Part shown: in pieces, positions 1-7,290 of the stretch | Layout of the letters: the number at the start of each line of letters is the position of its first letter | How positions within the stretch are numbered: the stretch's first letter is position 1 | NCBI GenBank assembly: GCA_021297855.1 | Contig: JAJTHM010000056.1 | Location: forward strand, 1 to 42,328 | From: Sphingobacteriales bacterium | GTDB lineage: Bacteria; Bacteroidota; Bacteroidia; Chitinophagales; JADJOU01 | DNA: 42,328 nucleotides | Reading direction: 5' to 3' | Position numbers and translations under genes: made by a program | Notes under the pieces: generated by a model | What the model saw: the letters and a program-made list of their open reading frames with translations, nothing else | The model's database searches: none | What the model was told of the DNA's origin: nothing

Positions 1-116
1 CGTATTAGTAATAGTCCAATGTCGCATGGCTCATTGCACTAAACAAATACAGCTACGGCATTTACCATAGCAAGGTTTTAAAATGGGTTGGACCATTTTA
101 AAACCGCTATTGGTAT
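1..116. repeat. MITE-like repeat, copy 1 (cut by window edge)
   Basis: Bases 1-116 are identical to 325-440. The unit contains a perfect 13-base inverted repeat, GGTTTTAAAATGG (73-85) and CCATTTTAAAACC (92-104), with a 6-base loop. It ends in CGCTATTGGTATA, which is close to the reverse complement of TATACCGTAAGCG found at the outer edge of copy 2. Short terminal inverted repeats, an internal hairpin and no coding capacity fit a miniature inverted-repeat element. The left end of this copy lies outside the window. The family is not one I recognise. Confidence 0.6.
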
Positions 117-313
117 AATTTTGAGAATGAGTTTATCGGTATCTTGAGCTAGAGAGATGTGCACATATTTATTTTCATCATATTGATTTCCGTGCACCAC
201 CGCATTGGTTACAGCCTCTTGAAAACAGAGTCTCACCTTGTGCCTCAAGTCTGGAGGTAAGGGCACATCTTCCATCAAGTAACAAAAAAAATGTTCTAAA
301 TGATAGAGGGAAT
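116..313 (-). pseudogene. Internal fragment of the RsbW-like ATPase gene
   Basis: This stretch aligns without gaps to 1521-1718 inside the intact ATPase gene downstream; I count five mismatches in 198 bases. It covers roughly residues 22-87 of that protein, including the N-box region. It lacks the G1 and G2 boxes needed to hold ATP, as well as the gene's start and end. Its reading frame runs straight into repeat copy 1. It is a dead duplicate rather than a small gene. Both edges coincide with the edges of the flanking repeats, so the element probably took part in making the duplication. Confidence 0.8.
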
Positions 314-440
314 TATACCGTAAGCGTATTAGTAATAGTCCAATGTCGCATGGCTCATTGCACTAAACAAATACAGCTACGGCATTTACCATAGCAAGGT
401 TTTAAAATGGGTTGGACCATTTTAAAACCGCTATTGGTAT
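314..440. repeat. MITE-like repeat, copy 2 (apparently complete)
   Basis: 325-440 is identical to 1-116. The 11 bases in front (314-324, TATACCGTAAG) complete an approximate terminal inverted repeat with CGCTATTGGTAT at 429-440, giving an element of about 127 bases. The internal hairpin stem is at 397-409 and 416-428. No reading frame of note. A target-site duplication is not obvious. Confidence 0.55.
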
Positions 441-620
441 TAGTCCCATTTTCGCTAGTATAATACCAAAAAACGTTGACTTATGGCTTAAATTACCGAT
501 CTATTTATAATGTATCGTCGGCACTAGACGGCTGTTCTGCCTTAATATAGGGCGCGAACATTTGTAGATATTATTTCAAATAATGAGTGAACAAAAATAC
601 TTTTCAATTAACTTTGTAAA
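441..620. other. Intergenic stretch before the HEPN/MNT pair
   Basis: No gene is visible in these 180 bases. A Bacteroidota-type -7 element, TAACTTTG, sits at 609-616 directly before the ATG at 621. No TTG lies at the matching distance upstream. If the -7 element is used, transcription would start at or within a base or two of the ATG, meaning a leaderless or almost leaderless message. Confidence 0.35.
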
Positions 621-920
621 ATGAAAAATATAGCTTACAACATAGACAATTTAAACAAGCTTTGTATAAATTACAATGTTGAAAAAATGTATTTATTCGG
701 GTCTGTTTTAAATTCAAAATTTAATGATAAAAGCGATATAGATTTATTAGTGAAGTTTCGAGAAATTGATTTAGCAGAATATTTTGACAACTACATTAAT
801 TTTAAAGAAAAATTAGCGGAATTATTCGGAAGAAAAGTGGACTTAATCGAAGAACAAACACTGAGGAATCCAATTTTAATTAAATCAATTAATAATTCTA
901 AAGAATTGGTTTATGGATGA
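621..920 (+). CDS. MNT-domain nucleotidyltransferase antitoxin (MntA-like)
   Basis: This is a 99-residue minimal nucleotidyltransferase. The active-site signature GS-x10-DxD is complete: G27 S28, then D39 and D41, as GSVLNSKFNDKSDIDLLV. Members paired with a HEPN protein act as antitoxins; in the studied MntA/HepT pair the MNT protein attaches AMP groups to a tyrosine of the HEPN toxin. The stop overlaps the start of the HEPN gene by 8 bases, so the two are translationally coupled. The base composition is very AT-rich compared with genes from 1816 onward, which fits an acquired module. The family call is firm; the AMP-transfer role is inferred from relatives. Confidence 0.88.
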   Translation: MKNIAYNIDNLNKLCINYNVEKMYLFGSVLNSKFNDKSDIDLLVKFREIDLAEYFDNYINFKEKLAELFGRKVDLIEEQTLRNPILIKSINNSKELVYG

Positions 921-1263
921 AAGGATTTTGAAGTGGCTTTTTGATGTAAAAATGTCTATTGATGAAATAGATGCATTTTTTGAAAATAAAGAGAAAAACT
1001 TTTTTGAATATCGAACAAATGTAATGCTCAAAAGAGCAGTTGAACGTAATCTTGAAATCATTGGAGAAGCTGTGAATAGAATTATAACGCGTGATTATTT
1101 ATTTAATAAAAAAATAACCAATGCAAAAGCAATTATTGGATTAAGAAATCAAGTAATTCACGCTTATGATAATGTATCAGACGAAAATATTTGGTCAATT
1201 TTAATAAATCATCTACCAAAATTAAAAATTGAAATCGAGAGTTTAATTAAACCTGAACTGTGA
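913..1263 (+). CDS. HEPN-domain toxin, HepT-like (DUF86)
   Basis: This 116-residue, mostly helical protein has the HEPN RNase signature R78-x4-H83 followed by Y85 (RNQVIHAY). That matches the RX4HXY motif of HepT toxins, where Arg and His cut RNA and the Tyr is the site modified by the partner nucleotidyltransferase. It has the family's usual length. The ATG at 913 lies inside the end of the MNT gene. Together they form a type VII-style HEPN/MNT toxin-antitoxin pair. It is likely to cleave tRNA or mRNA when freed from control; the target cannot be told from sequence. No terminator is evident behind it. Confidence 0.88.
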   Translation: MDERILKWLFDVKMSIDEIDAFFENKEKNFFEYRTNVMLKRAVERNLEIIGEAVNRIITRDYLFNKKITNAKAIIGLRNQVIHAYDNVSDENIWSILINHLPKLKIEIESLIKPEL

Positions 1264-1351
1264 CTTAGCCTAACATTCGGAAGGATAGCCCATAAAAAAT
1301 TACAATACTACATAGGCTTCTTCTTTTCTAGTCTATTATGGCATATTACTT

Positions 1352-1360
1352 CCCCCCCCC
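1352..1360. repeat. C9 homopolymer tract
   Basis: Nine consecutive C on the plus strand, whose last base is the final base of the ATPase stop codon read on the minus strand. Long C/G runs stand out in this AT-rich DNA and are prone to slippage. This one lies just past the stop, so slippage would not change the protein. Confidence 0.9.
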
Positions 1361-1782
1361 TACATCTCAAACTCCATTACCAGCGTATTTCCCTCTGTAT
1401 AATCTAAGAAATTTGCATACTCTTTGATGAGGAATATGCCTCTGCCGCCTGGTAAGTTTAAATTCGTTTGTTCAAGTGGGTTGCGGGTTTGGCCTATATC
1501 GAACCCATTGCCTTCATCTCTAATTTTGAGAATGAGTTTATCGGTATCTTGAGCGAGAGAGATATGCACATATTTATTTTCATCATATTGATTTCCGTGC
1601 ACCACCGCATTGGTTACGGCCTCTTGAAAACAGAGTCTCACCTTGTGCCTCAAGTCTGGAGGTAAGGACACATCTTCCATCAAGTAACAAAAAAAATGTT
1701 CTAAATGGTAGAGGGAATATCGACTCGAAAGAAACTCTAAATCCAATTTGACTGTTGTAATTTTACATTGGGAATAACGCAA
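1360..1782 (-). CDS. RsbW/SpoIIAB-like anti-sigma ATPase
   Basis: A 140-residue GHKL-fold ATP-binding protein of the serine-kinase anti-sigma type (HATPase_c_2). The N box is QEAVTNAVVHGN (E54, N58, H62, N64), the G1 box DEGNGFD (89-95) and the G2 box PGGRGI (111-116), so the nucleotide pocket is complete. Relatives bind a sigma factor or phosphorylate a STAS-domain antagonist; no sigma, STAS or PP2C gene is nearby, so the partner is unknown. Translation starts at TTG (1780-1782); the next ATG at residue 35 would remove the first strand and helix. A 198-base piece of this gene is duplicated at 116-313. It is divergent from the hydrolase gene. Confidence 0.85.
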   Translation of the reverse strand: MRYSQCKITTVKLDLEFLSSRYSLYHLEHFFCYLMEDVSLPPDLRHKVRLCFQEAVTNAVVHGNQYDENKYVHISLAQDTDKLILKIRDEGNGFDIGQTRNPLEQTNLNLPGGRGIFLIKEYANFLDYTEGNTLVMEFEM

Positions 1783-1797
1783 ATTCTTCTACATTTG
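1768..1797 (+). promoter_or_regulatory. Bacteroidota-type promoter of the hydrolase gene
   Basis: TTG at 1768-1770 and TACATTTG at 1790-1797, 19 bases apart, match the TTG-N17/23-TANNTTTG pattern. The ATG of the hydrolase is at 1816. Confidence 0.55.
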
Positions 1798-1815
1798 TTT
1801 CAATAGCCAATAGAA

Positions 1816-2640
1816 ATGACGCAACAATTTTTTGAATACGAAGAGCAGAAAGTTTTTTATCAGTATTTTGCTGGAAATATAAGCAATGCCATCATACTAT
1901 TAGTCCATGGACTAGGAGAACACTCTGGGAGGTATGAAACATGGGCCAGAAAATTCAATCAATATAACTATACTGTATGCGCACTAGATCTGCCAGGTCA
2001 TGGGAAAAGTGAGGGTAAGCGAGGAGATATTATGAAGTTTTCGCACTTCTATAAGGTTCTAGACCTATTTCTCGAGCAGATTCGAAGAGATTTTCCTGAA
2101 AAGCCAATCATCCTTTATGGCCATAGTATGGGTGGCAATATTCTAGCCAACTATGTACTCAAAAGGAAACCTCAGGTGAAGGCCCTCATTCTATCCTCAC
2201 CATGGCTAAAACTGACTGTAAAACCAAGCGCCTTTAAATATTTTGTAGGCAAACTGATGCACAAAGTCTATCCACAATTTCACGATAAAACCAATCTCAA
2301 TGCTAATTTTATCAGCAGAATTCCTGATGAGGTAGAAAAGTATAAAATGGACACTTTAGTGCATGGCAGAATTACCCCGGCTTTGTTTTTTCCCCTTTAT
2401 TTAAAAGGAATTAAAATGGTGGAGCGGGCCAGCGAGTTTTATCTTCCTACGTTAGTATTTCATGGCAGCGGTGATAATCTAACAAGCCATGCGGCCTCTC
2501 AAAAATTTGCGAGCGGAAATGATAAAATAGATTTCATATCGATGGAAGGAGGGTTTCATGAATTACATCATGACTTATGTAGGGAGGAATTATTCGAAAA
2601 AGTTATTGATTGGTTGTCAGTACATGTGGTAATGAGATAG
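1816..2640 (+). CDS. Monoacylglycerol-lipase-like alpha/beta hydrolase
   Basis: 274 residues with an alpha/beta-hydrolase fold of the serine aminopeptidase S33/Hydrolase_4 type, as in monoacylglycerol lipases and lysophospholipases. The oxyanion segment HGLGEHSGRY is at 31-40, the nucleophile elbow GHSMGG has Ser104, and the acid and base are probably Asp220 (HGSGDN) and His248 (GGFHEL). There is no signal peptide, so it should be cytoplasmic or peripheral. Expected reaction: release of a fatty acid from a monoacylglycerol or lysolipid; the exact substrate is not readable. The stop codon's last G is the first base of a 15-base repeat array that runs up to rsgA. Confidence 0.87.
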   Translation: MTQQFFEYEEQKVFYQYFAGNISNAIILLVHGLGEHSGRYETWARKFNQYNYTVCALDLPGHGKSEGKRGDIMKFSHFYKVLDLFLEQIRRDFPEKPIILYGHSMGGNILANYVLKRKPQVKALILSSPWLKLTVKPSAFKYFVGKLMHKVYPQFHDKTNLNANFISRIPDEVEKYKMDTLVHGRITPALFFPLYLKGIKMVERASEFYLPTLVFHGSGDNLTSHAASQKFASGNDKIDFISMEGGFHELHHDLCREELFEKVIDWLSVHVVMR

Positions 2641-2714
2641 TAGGAATGCGCCTCGTAGGAACGCGCATGATGGGAACACGCCTCGTAGGAACGCGCCTCG
2701 AGGCGCGTTCTTAC
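2640..2714. repeat. Array of 15-base palindromic units, array A
   Basis: Five units follow one another at exactly 15 bases: 2640-2654, 2655-2669, 2670-2684, 2685-2699 and 2700-2714. The first four are variants of GTAGGAACGCGCCTC; the fifth is the inverse, GAGGCGCGTTCTTAC. Units 4 and 5 therefore form a 30-base near-perfect palindrome (core ACGCGCCTCGAGGCGCGT) with one mismatched pair. The same unit appears at 38521-38621. The array lies between the hydrolase stop and the rsgA start and is much more GC-rich than its surroundings. It has no coding sense. It may act as a hairpin terminator or be a REP-like element. Confidence 0.85.
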
Positions 2715-2736
2715 AAAAGATAAAAAAATAAATATT

Positions 2737-3696
2737 TTGAAAGGAGTCATCACAAAATCTACTGGTACGTGGTATCAGGTTTATATTCAAGATAAAGACG
2801 TTGAGATTTCAGCTCGATTGAAGGGAGCATTCCGAATGGAGGGAAATCGCGATACGAATCCGATAGCAGTAGGAGACCAAGTGACCATTGAAACAGAATT
2901 GGGCGACTATGTCATCTCTGAAATAGATGAACGCAAAAACTACGTCATACGTCAAAGTCCAAAACGAAAAGCGTTAAGGCATATAATAGCTTCCAACATA
3001 GATCTAGCAGTGGTCGTAGCCGCCATCAAACGCCCTCGAACCTCCACTGGATTTATTGATCGTTTTTTAGTTTCTACAGAAGCTTATAGAATACCCACCC
3101 TGATTGTGGTCAATAAAGTAGATGATCTTTCCGAAAAAGAGCAGTTAACGCTGAATGATTGGGTAGAAACCTATTCGAAAATCGGCTATCACATAATTTG
3201 TTCATCTACGATTACAGGTCAAGGCATCGACGAACTTAGAGCAATCATTAATGATAAAAGATGCCTATTCTCTGGCCATTCTGGCGTAGGTAAATCAAGC
3301 ATCCTAAATCAGTTGGATCCGAGTCTGGACCTCAAGACGGGTTTAATATCTAAAGTACATGAAAAGGGCATGCATACCACTACCTTTTCAGAATTATTTC
3401 GTTTAGAAAAATACAATGCAGAAATTATTGACACCCCTGGTATCAAAGAATTCGGAGTACTGCACATGGAAGACTATGAAGTGAAGGATTTTTTTAGAGA
3501 ATTCATTCCCTACCTCAATCAATGCAAATTCAATAACTGCCTTCACATTAATGAACCAGATTGTAAAGTAATAGAAGCTATTCATGAGGGACATGTTTGT
3601 CCATGGAGATATGGAAATTATTTAGGAATTATCGAAGATATTCGAGAGCAAGCGAAGAGTTGGGAATTGAAAAAACGTGATTGGATTAAAAGATAA
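2737..3696 (+). CDS. rsgA: Ribosome small-subunit GTPase A (RsgA)
   Basis: A 319-residue circularly permuted GTPase that helps late 30S maturation and leaves the subunit on GTP hydrolysis. An N-terminal OB fold (about 1-70) is followed by motifs in permuted order: G4 NKVD (126-129), G1 GHSGVGKS (180-187), G3 DTPG (232-235). The C-terminal zinc knuckle has C263, C268, H270 and C276. The length is normal. The start is a TTG at 2737; no ATG in frame would keep the OB fold whole. It sits 23 bases after repeat array A and 2 bases before dtd, so rsgA-dtd is probably one transcript. Confidence 0.96.
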   Translation: MKGVITKSTGTWYQVYIQDKDVEISARLKGAFRMEGNRDTNPIAVGDQVTIETELGDYVISEIDERKNYVIRQSPKRKALRHIIASNIDLAVVVAAIKRPRTSTGFIDRFLVSTEAYRIPTLIVVNKVDDLSEKEQLTLNDWVETYSKIGYHIICSSTITGQGIDELRAIINDKRCLFSGHSGVGKSSILNQLDPSLDLKTGLISKVHEKGMHTTTFSELFRLEKYNAEIIDTPGIKEFGVLHMEDYEVKDFFREFIPYLNQCKFNNCLHINEPDCKVIEAIHEGHVCPWRYGNYLGIIEDIREQAKSWELKKRDWIKR

Positions 3697-3698
3697 AT

Positions 3699-4151
3699 AT
3701 GCGTGCAGTAGTCCAGAGAGTGAGTCAAGCCTCAGTGGTAGTGGATGGGAAAACAGAAGGGACTATTGATTTAGGCTTCATGATACTTCTAGGTATAGGA
3801 ACGGATGATACCAGGGAAGACATTGACTATCTGGTGAGCAAAATATCCCAGTTGAGAGTCTTTGGTGATGTAGAAGGCAAAATGAATTTAGATATAAAAT
3901 CCGTTAATGGAAATTGCTTAGTCATCAGCCAATTTACCCTATACGCCAATACAAAAAAAGGAAATCGACCCTCTTTTATAGAAGCTGCCGCACCAGAGCA
4001 GGCAAATCATTTGTACGAAATATTTTGCGCTCAGCTTTCTTCTCAAATTGGGAAGTCCGTAGAGAAAGGAATCTTCGGTGCGGATATGAAAGTGAGCCTT
4101 ATTAATGATGGGCCTGTGACTATCCTTTATGATACTAAAAATAAAAATTAG
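3699..4151 (+). CDS. dtd: D-aminoacyl-tRNA deacylase
   Basis: 150 residues, full length for Dtd. It hydrolyses D-amino acids (and glycine mischarged on tRNA-Ala) from tRNA, a cytosolic proofreading step. The two family signatures are present: SQFT at 77-80 and the Gly-cisPro motif GPVT at 138-141. The start MRAVVQRVSQA is the typical N-terminus. It lies 2 bases after rsgA, so the two are probably cotranscribed. Confidence 0.96.
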   Translation: MRAVVQRVSQASVVVDGKTEGTIDLGFMILLGIGTDDTREDIDYLVSKISQLRVFGDVEGKMNLDIKSVNGNCLVISQFTLYANTKKGNRPSFIEAAAPEQANHLYEIFCAQLSSQIGKSVEKGIFGADMKVSLINDGPVTILYDTKNKN

Positions 4152-4188
4152 TCGGAATTTGTTTAAATTTGTATAGAAATCTATTTTA

Positions 4189-4791
4189 ATGATTACGAGT
4201 TTATCGCAGTTAGATTTAAATAAAACATACAGCTATGCGGACTATGTGCTCTGGCAGTTTAAAGAGCGCGTGGAACTTCTACGAGGTAAAATAATGGCGA
4301 TGTCGCCTGCCCCCAATAATCTGCATCAACAAGTACTCAGTGAGCTACATGGTCTTTTATATTTATTTTTCAAAAACCATTCTTGCCAAGTGCGTTTTGC
4401 ACCCTATGATGTTCGATTACTAGATAGTAAAAAATCAAATAAAGACAAGGATATATTCTCTGTAGTTCAGCCCGACCTCTGCGTAATCTGTGATGAGTCA
4501 AAGATAGAAGAAAGAGGTTGCCTAGGTGCTCCAGATTTAATTGTAGAGATACTATCTCCAGGAAATTCCGATAAGGAGATGAAATTCAAATACGACTTGT
4601 ATGAAGAAAATGGCGTCAGAGAATACTGGATTATTCATCCTACTGAAAAACAATTACTCATTTTTGTTTTAGAGGATGGCATTTTTACCGGGAAGCATCC
4701 AATCATTTCCTCTGACATAGCTCGTTCATATATTTTTCCCGATTTGAATTTCCCTCTCGGCGATTTATTTCCTGTTTCCAACAAAGAATGA
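4189..4791 (+). CDS. Uma2-family (DUF820) putative restriction endonuclease
   Basis: 200 residues of the Uma2 family, which has a PD-(D/E)XK nuclease fold. Recognisable parts are VELLRGKI (28-35), QPDL (94-97, acidic D96) and APDLIVEILSP (114-124, D116 and E120), followed by the KFKYDLYEENGVREYWIIHP stretch that contributes the lysine region. The physiological role of this family is not established; multiple copies are common in some bacteria. A TAAATTTG -7 element lies at 4164-4171. The end overlaps the kinase start by 4 bases (ATGA). Confidence 0.85.
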   Translation: MITSLSQLDLNKTYSYADYVLWQFKERVELLRGKIMAMSPAPNNLHQQVLSELHGLLYLFFKNHSCQVRFAPYDVRLLDSKKSNKDKDIFSVVQPDLCVICDESKIEERGCLGAPDLIVEILSPGNSDKEMKFKYDLYEENGVREYWIIHPTEKQLLIFVLEDGIFTGKHPIISSDIARSYIFPDLNFPLGDLFPVSNKE

Positions 4792-5129
4792 GATTAATAA
4801 AGTCTTTCCAATATGCGATACAAGGCATTCTATACTGTTTTCGCACGCAACAAAATTTTAAAATTCACATTCTTGGATTTATTTTTTTAGTTGTGTCTGC
4901 CTATTATTTTCAGTTCGAAAAATGGGAATTCATCGTTTGTTTGATTCTATCTGCCCTCGTTTTTTTTGCCGAATTAGTCAACACGGCTATTGAATCCTTA
5001 GTCGATTTGACTACAAAGGAATTCTCGGAATTAGCTAAGGTAGCGAAAGATTGCGCTGCAGGTGCGGTGCTTGTTCTTGCTTTCACTTCAGTTTGTGTTT
5101 GGTCTATCATTGTTTACGGAAAAATTTAA
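4788..5129 (+). CDS. dgkA: DgkA-family diacylglycerol/undecaprenol kinase
   Basis: 113 residues with three predicted membrane helices (about 29-41, 46-64 and 92-110). The catalytic pattern E62-xx-N65-T66-A-I-E69 and the AKDxxAGAVL segment (86-95) are intact. It phosphorylates diacylglycerol or undecaprenol at the inner membrane, recycling lipid carriers; which substrate is used cannot be told, though Gram-positive-type members prefer undecaprenol. It is translationally coupled to the upstream Uma2 gene through a 4-base overlap. Confidence 0.9.
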   Translation: MRLIKSFQYAIQGILYCFRTQQNFKIHILGFIFLVVSAYYFQFEKWEFIVCLILSALVFFAELVNTAIESLVDLTTKEFSELAKVAKDCAAGAVLVLAFTSVCVWSIIVYGKI

Positions 5130-5136
5130 GTATTGT

Positions 5137-5727
5137 ATGCAGATATCAAACGAGCTCATTCAGCAATTTGAATTTATCAAAGAAATAGATAAGGTCAAAT
5201 CTATCTATCGAAAATCAAAAACATTTTCAGGTGAGAAATATGAAAATGACGCAGAACATTCATGGCATATTTGTTTGATGGCTATGGTGCTATCCAGACA
5301 CAGCAATGATTCGATGGACGTATTCAAAGTTATTAAAATGCTCCTCATTCACGATATTGTAGAAATCGATGTAGGAGATACTTTTCTCTATTCAGAAAAT
5401 AGAAATGCGGTTTTTGAAAAAGAAAAACAAGCGGCTAAACGAATATTCGGACTCTTGCCTGAAACTCAAAAAGAAGAATTTTTCTCATTGTGGCTAGAAT
5501 TTGAAGAAAAGAAAACCGCTGAAGCTAAATTTGCAGGGAGCATAGACCGTCTGCAACCTATTTTAGCTAATTTTCTCAATGACGGAATCACTTGGAAAGA
5601 AAATGGAGTAAAATATGATCAAGTGATTGAGAAAAATAAGGTCATAGATGAGGGCACTCATGCGCTATGGGATTATGCGCAAAACATTTTAAATCAAGCA
5701 AATAACTCAAAAATGTTTTCTGAATAA
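5137..5727 (+). CDS. HD-domain phosphohydrolase, YfbR/HDDC2-like
   Basis: 196 residues from the ATG at 5137. A longer frame from 5062 is open, but its first 25 residues overlap the kinase gene and look like a shadow. Metal and phosphate residues of the YfbR/HDDC2 group are seen: NDAEHSWH (H41, H44), HD pair H72-D73 and E76 in IHDIVEIDVGD, and a later Asp in SIDRLQP. Relatives are 5'-deoxynucleotidases acting on dNMPs in the cytosol. It starts 7 bases after the dgkA stop and probably ends that transcript. Confidence 0.85.
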   Translation: MQISNELIQQFEFIKEIDKVKSIYRKSKTFSGEKYENDAEHSWHICLMAMVLSRHSNDSMDVFKVIKMLLIHDIVEIDVGDTFLYSENRNAVFEKEKQAAKRIFGLLPETQKEEFFSLWLEFEEKKTAEAKFAGSIDRLQPILANFLNDGITWKENGVKYDQVIEKNKVIDEGTHALWDYAQNILNQANNSKMFSE

Positions 5728-5765
5728 TACAATTCATTCTTTTTAAAGAATTTCTATATCATTTC

Positions 5766-5797
5766 TTGCCATTTTGGCAGTTTAATTATTATCTTTG
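5766..5797 (+). promoter_or_regulatory. Promoter of the miaB-secG operon
   Basis: TTG at 5766-5768 and TATCTTTG at 5790-5797, spaced 21 bases, form a clean Bacteroidota promoter. The miaB ATG follows at 5823, giving a leader of about 20 bases. Confidence 0.65.
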
Positions 5798-5822
5798 CTC
5801 CCCCTAATCAAGGGATAGAGAC

Positions 5823-7289
5823 ATGAGCGAACAGATATACTACACAGATTTATTAGAAAGCGATGTGATTATTTCTTCCAAAGGAAATGAAACTGACATT
5901 CCTGCATCTAATTCAAAGAAATACTATATCGAGAGTTATGGCTGTCAGATGAATGTGAGCGATAGTGAAATAGTCGCTGCTGTCCTTAATAAATCTGGCT
6001 ATCAAGGCACTGCCGATGAGAAAGAAGCTGATTTAATATTCCTAAATACTTGTTCGATCAGAGATAAAGCTGAGCAAACGGTTCGCAATCGTCTCATGCA
6101 CCTCAGTCATTTGAAAAAAACCAAGAAAGGTCTCGTAGTAGGTGTTTTAGGATGTATGGCCGAGCGCTTGAAATCAAAATTGATTGATGAAGAAAAGTTG
6201 GTGGACCTAGTAGCCGGACCAGATACGTATAGAGACCTACCAAGGATGATAAGCGATGTCGATGGAGGTCAGAAGTCAGTCAACGTGCTACTCAGCAGAG
6301 AAGAAACCTATGCAGATATAGCCCCAGTTCGTTATAGTTCGAATGGAGTGACAGGATTTATTTCCATTATGCGTGGTTGTGATAATATGTGTGCATTTTG
6401 TGTCGTGCCTTTTACGCGCGGTCGTGAGCGAAGTCGCTCCGCTGGCACCATAGTGCAGGAGGCGGAGGAAATGGTCAGACAGGGATACAAAGAAGTGACT
6501 CTTCTGGGACAGAATGTCGATAGCTACAGATGGGCAGAAGATGAAAAATTAAAAGGAAAAAATTTGATAGATGCTAAATATGAAGAAGGTGTTATTAATT
6601 TTTCTCGACTGCTAGAAATGGTAGCTCAAGTCTCTCCTTCACTGCGTGTGCGTTTTTCTACCTCTCACCCGAAAGACATGAGCGACGATGTACTCGAAGT
6701 CATGAGTCGATACGATAATATTTGCAACTATATTCATCTACCCGTGCAAAGCGGCAGCAGTGCTGTGCTAGAGCGCATGAATAGAAGCTATACGAAAGAA
6801 TGGTATTTAAATAGAATAGCTGCTATTCGAAAATATATTCCCAATTGTGCCATTTCATCGGATATAATAACGGGATTTTGCGGTGAGACCGAAGAAGAAC
6901 ATCAGGAAACCTTATCGCTTATGGATGAAGTTCAATATGACCTCAACTATATGTTTTTCTATAGTGAAAGACCTGGGACTTTAGCTGCTAAGAAATTGAT
7001 TGACGATATCCCAGAAGATGTCAAAAAAAGACGGCTCGAAGAAATCATAGCCAAACAAAATCAGCATGCCCTTCAACGTCATCGTCAGCAAATAGGAACA
7101 AAACAAATCGTATTGTTGGAATATACCGCTAGGCGCTCTGATCAGCAGCTCGTCGGAAGAACTGATGGCAATAAAAAGGTAGTTATAGCCAAGGATGGCT
7201 GGAAAATTGGCGACTATGTAGAGGTAGAGATTACAGACTGCACGCAGGTCACTTTATTTGGAAATGTATTAAAAAAATTGGACTTGTAA
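5823..7289 (+). CDS. miaB: tRNA-2-methylthio-N6-isopentenyladenosine synthase
   Basis: 488 residues. This radical-SAM methylthiotransferase adds a methylthio group to i6A37 of tRNAs reading UNN codons. The N-terminal UPF0004 domain carries cluster ligands C41, C77 and C111; the radical-SAM motif is C186-x3-C190-xx-C193 ([10 protein letters not shown]). A TRAM domain fills about 423-486. A 33-residue N-terminal extension before the conserved start of the fold is usual in this phylum. It is the first gene of a five-gene operon with lptE and secG; the next gene starts 1 base after its stop. Confidence 0.96.
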   Translation: MSEQIYYTDLLESDVIISSKGNETDIPASNSKKYYIESYGCQMNVSDSEIVAAVLNKSGYQGTADEKEADLIFLNTCSIRDKAEQTVRNRLMHLSHLKKTKKGLVVGVLGCMAERLKSKLIDEEKLVDLVAGPDTYRDLPRMISDVDGGQKSVNVLLSREETYADIAPVRYSSNGVTGFISIMRGCDNMCAFCVVPFTRGRERSRSAGTIVQEAEEMVRQGYKEVTLLGQNVDSYRWAEDEKLKGKNLIDAKYEEGVINFSRLLEMVAQVSPSLRVRFSTSHPKDMSDDVLEVMSRYDNICNYIHLPVQSGSSAVLERMNRSYTKEWYLNRIAAIRKYIPNCAISSDIITGFCGETEEEHQETLSLMDEVQYDLNYMFFYSERPGTLAAKKLIDDIPEDVKKRRLEEIIAKQNQHALQRHRQQIGTKQIVLLEYTARRSDQQLVGRTDGNKKVVIAKDGWKIGDYVEVEITDCTQVTLFGNVLKKLDL

Positions 7290-7290
7290 A

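Noticed and set aside
78-278. Open frame on the minus strand as a small gene
   Set aside because: It is the duplicated ATPase fragment reading into the repeat; ATP-binding boxes are missing.
476-511. TTGACT...TATAAT sigma-70-style promoter
   Set aside because: The spacer is about 24 bases and the phylum uses a different consensus.
2640-2714. CRISPR array
   Set aside because: The units are 15 bases, contiguous and without unique spacers; one is inverted; no cas genes.
2568-2753. Minus-strand frame with repeated SYEA motifs
   Set aside because: It is the translation of the 15-base repeat array, not a gene.
5062-5136. Upstream extension of the HD-domain gene
   Set aside because: The extra 25 residues overlap dgkA and resemble no HD protein; ATG at 5137 begins the conserved N-terminus.
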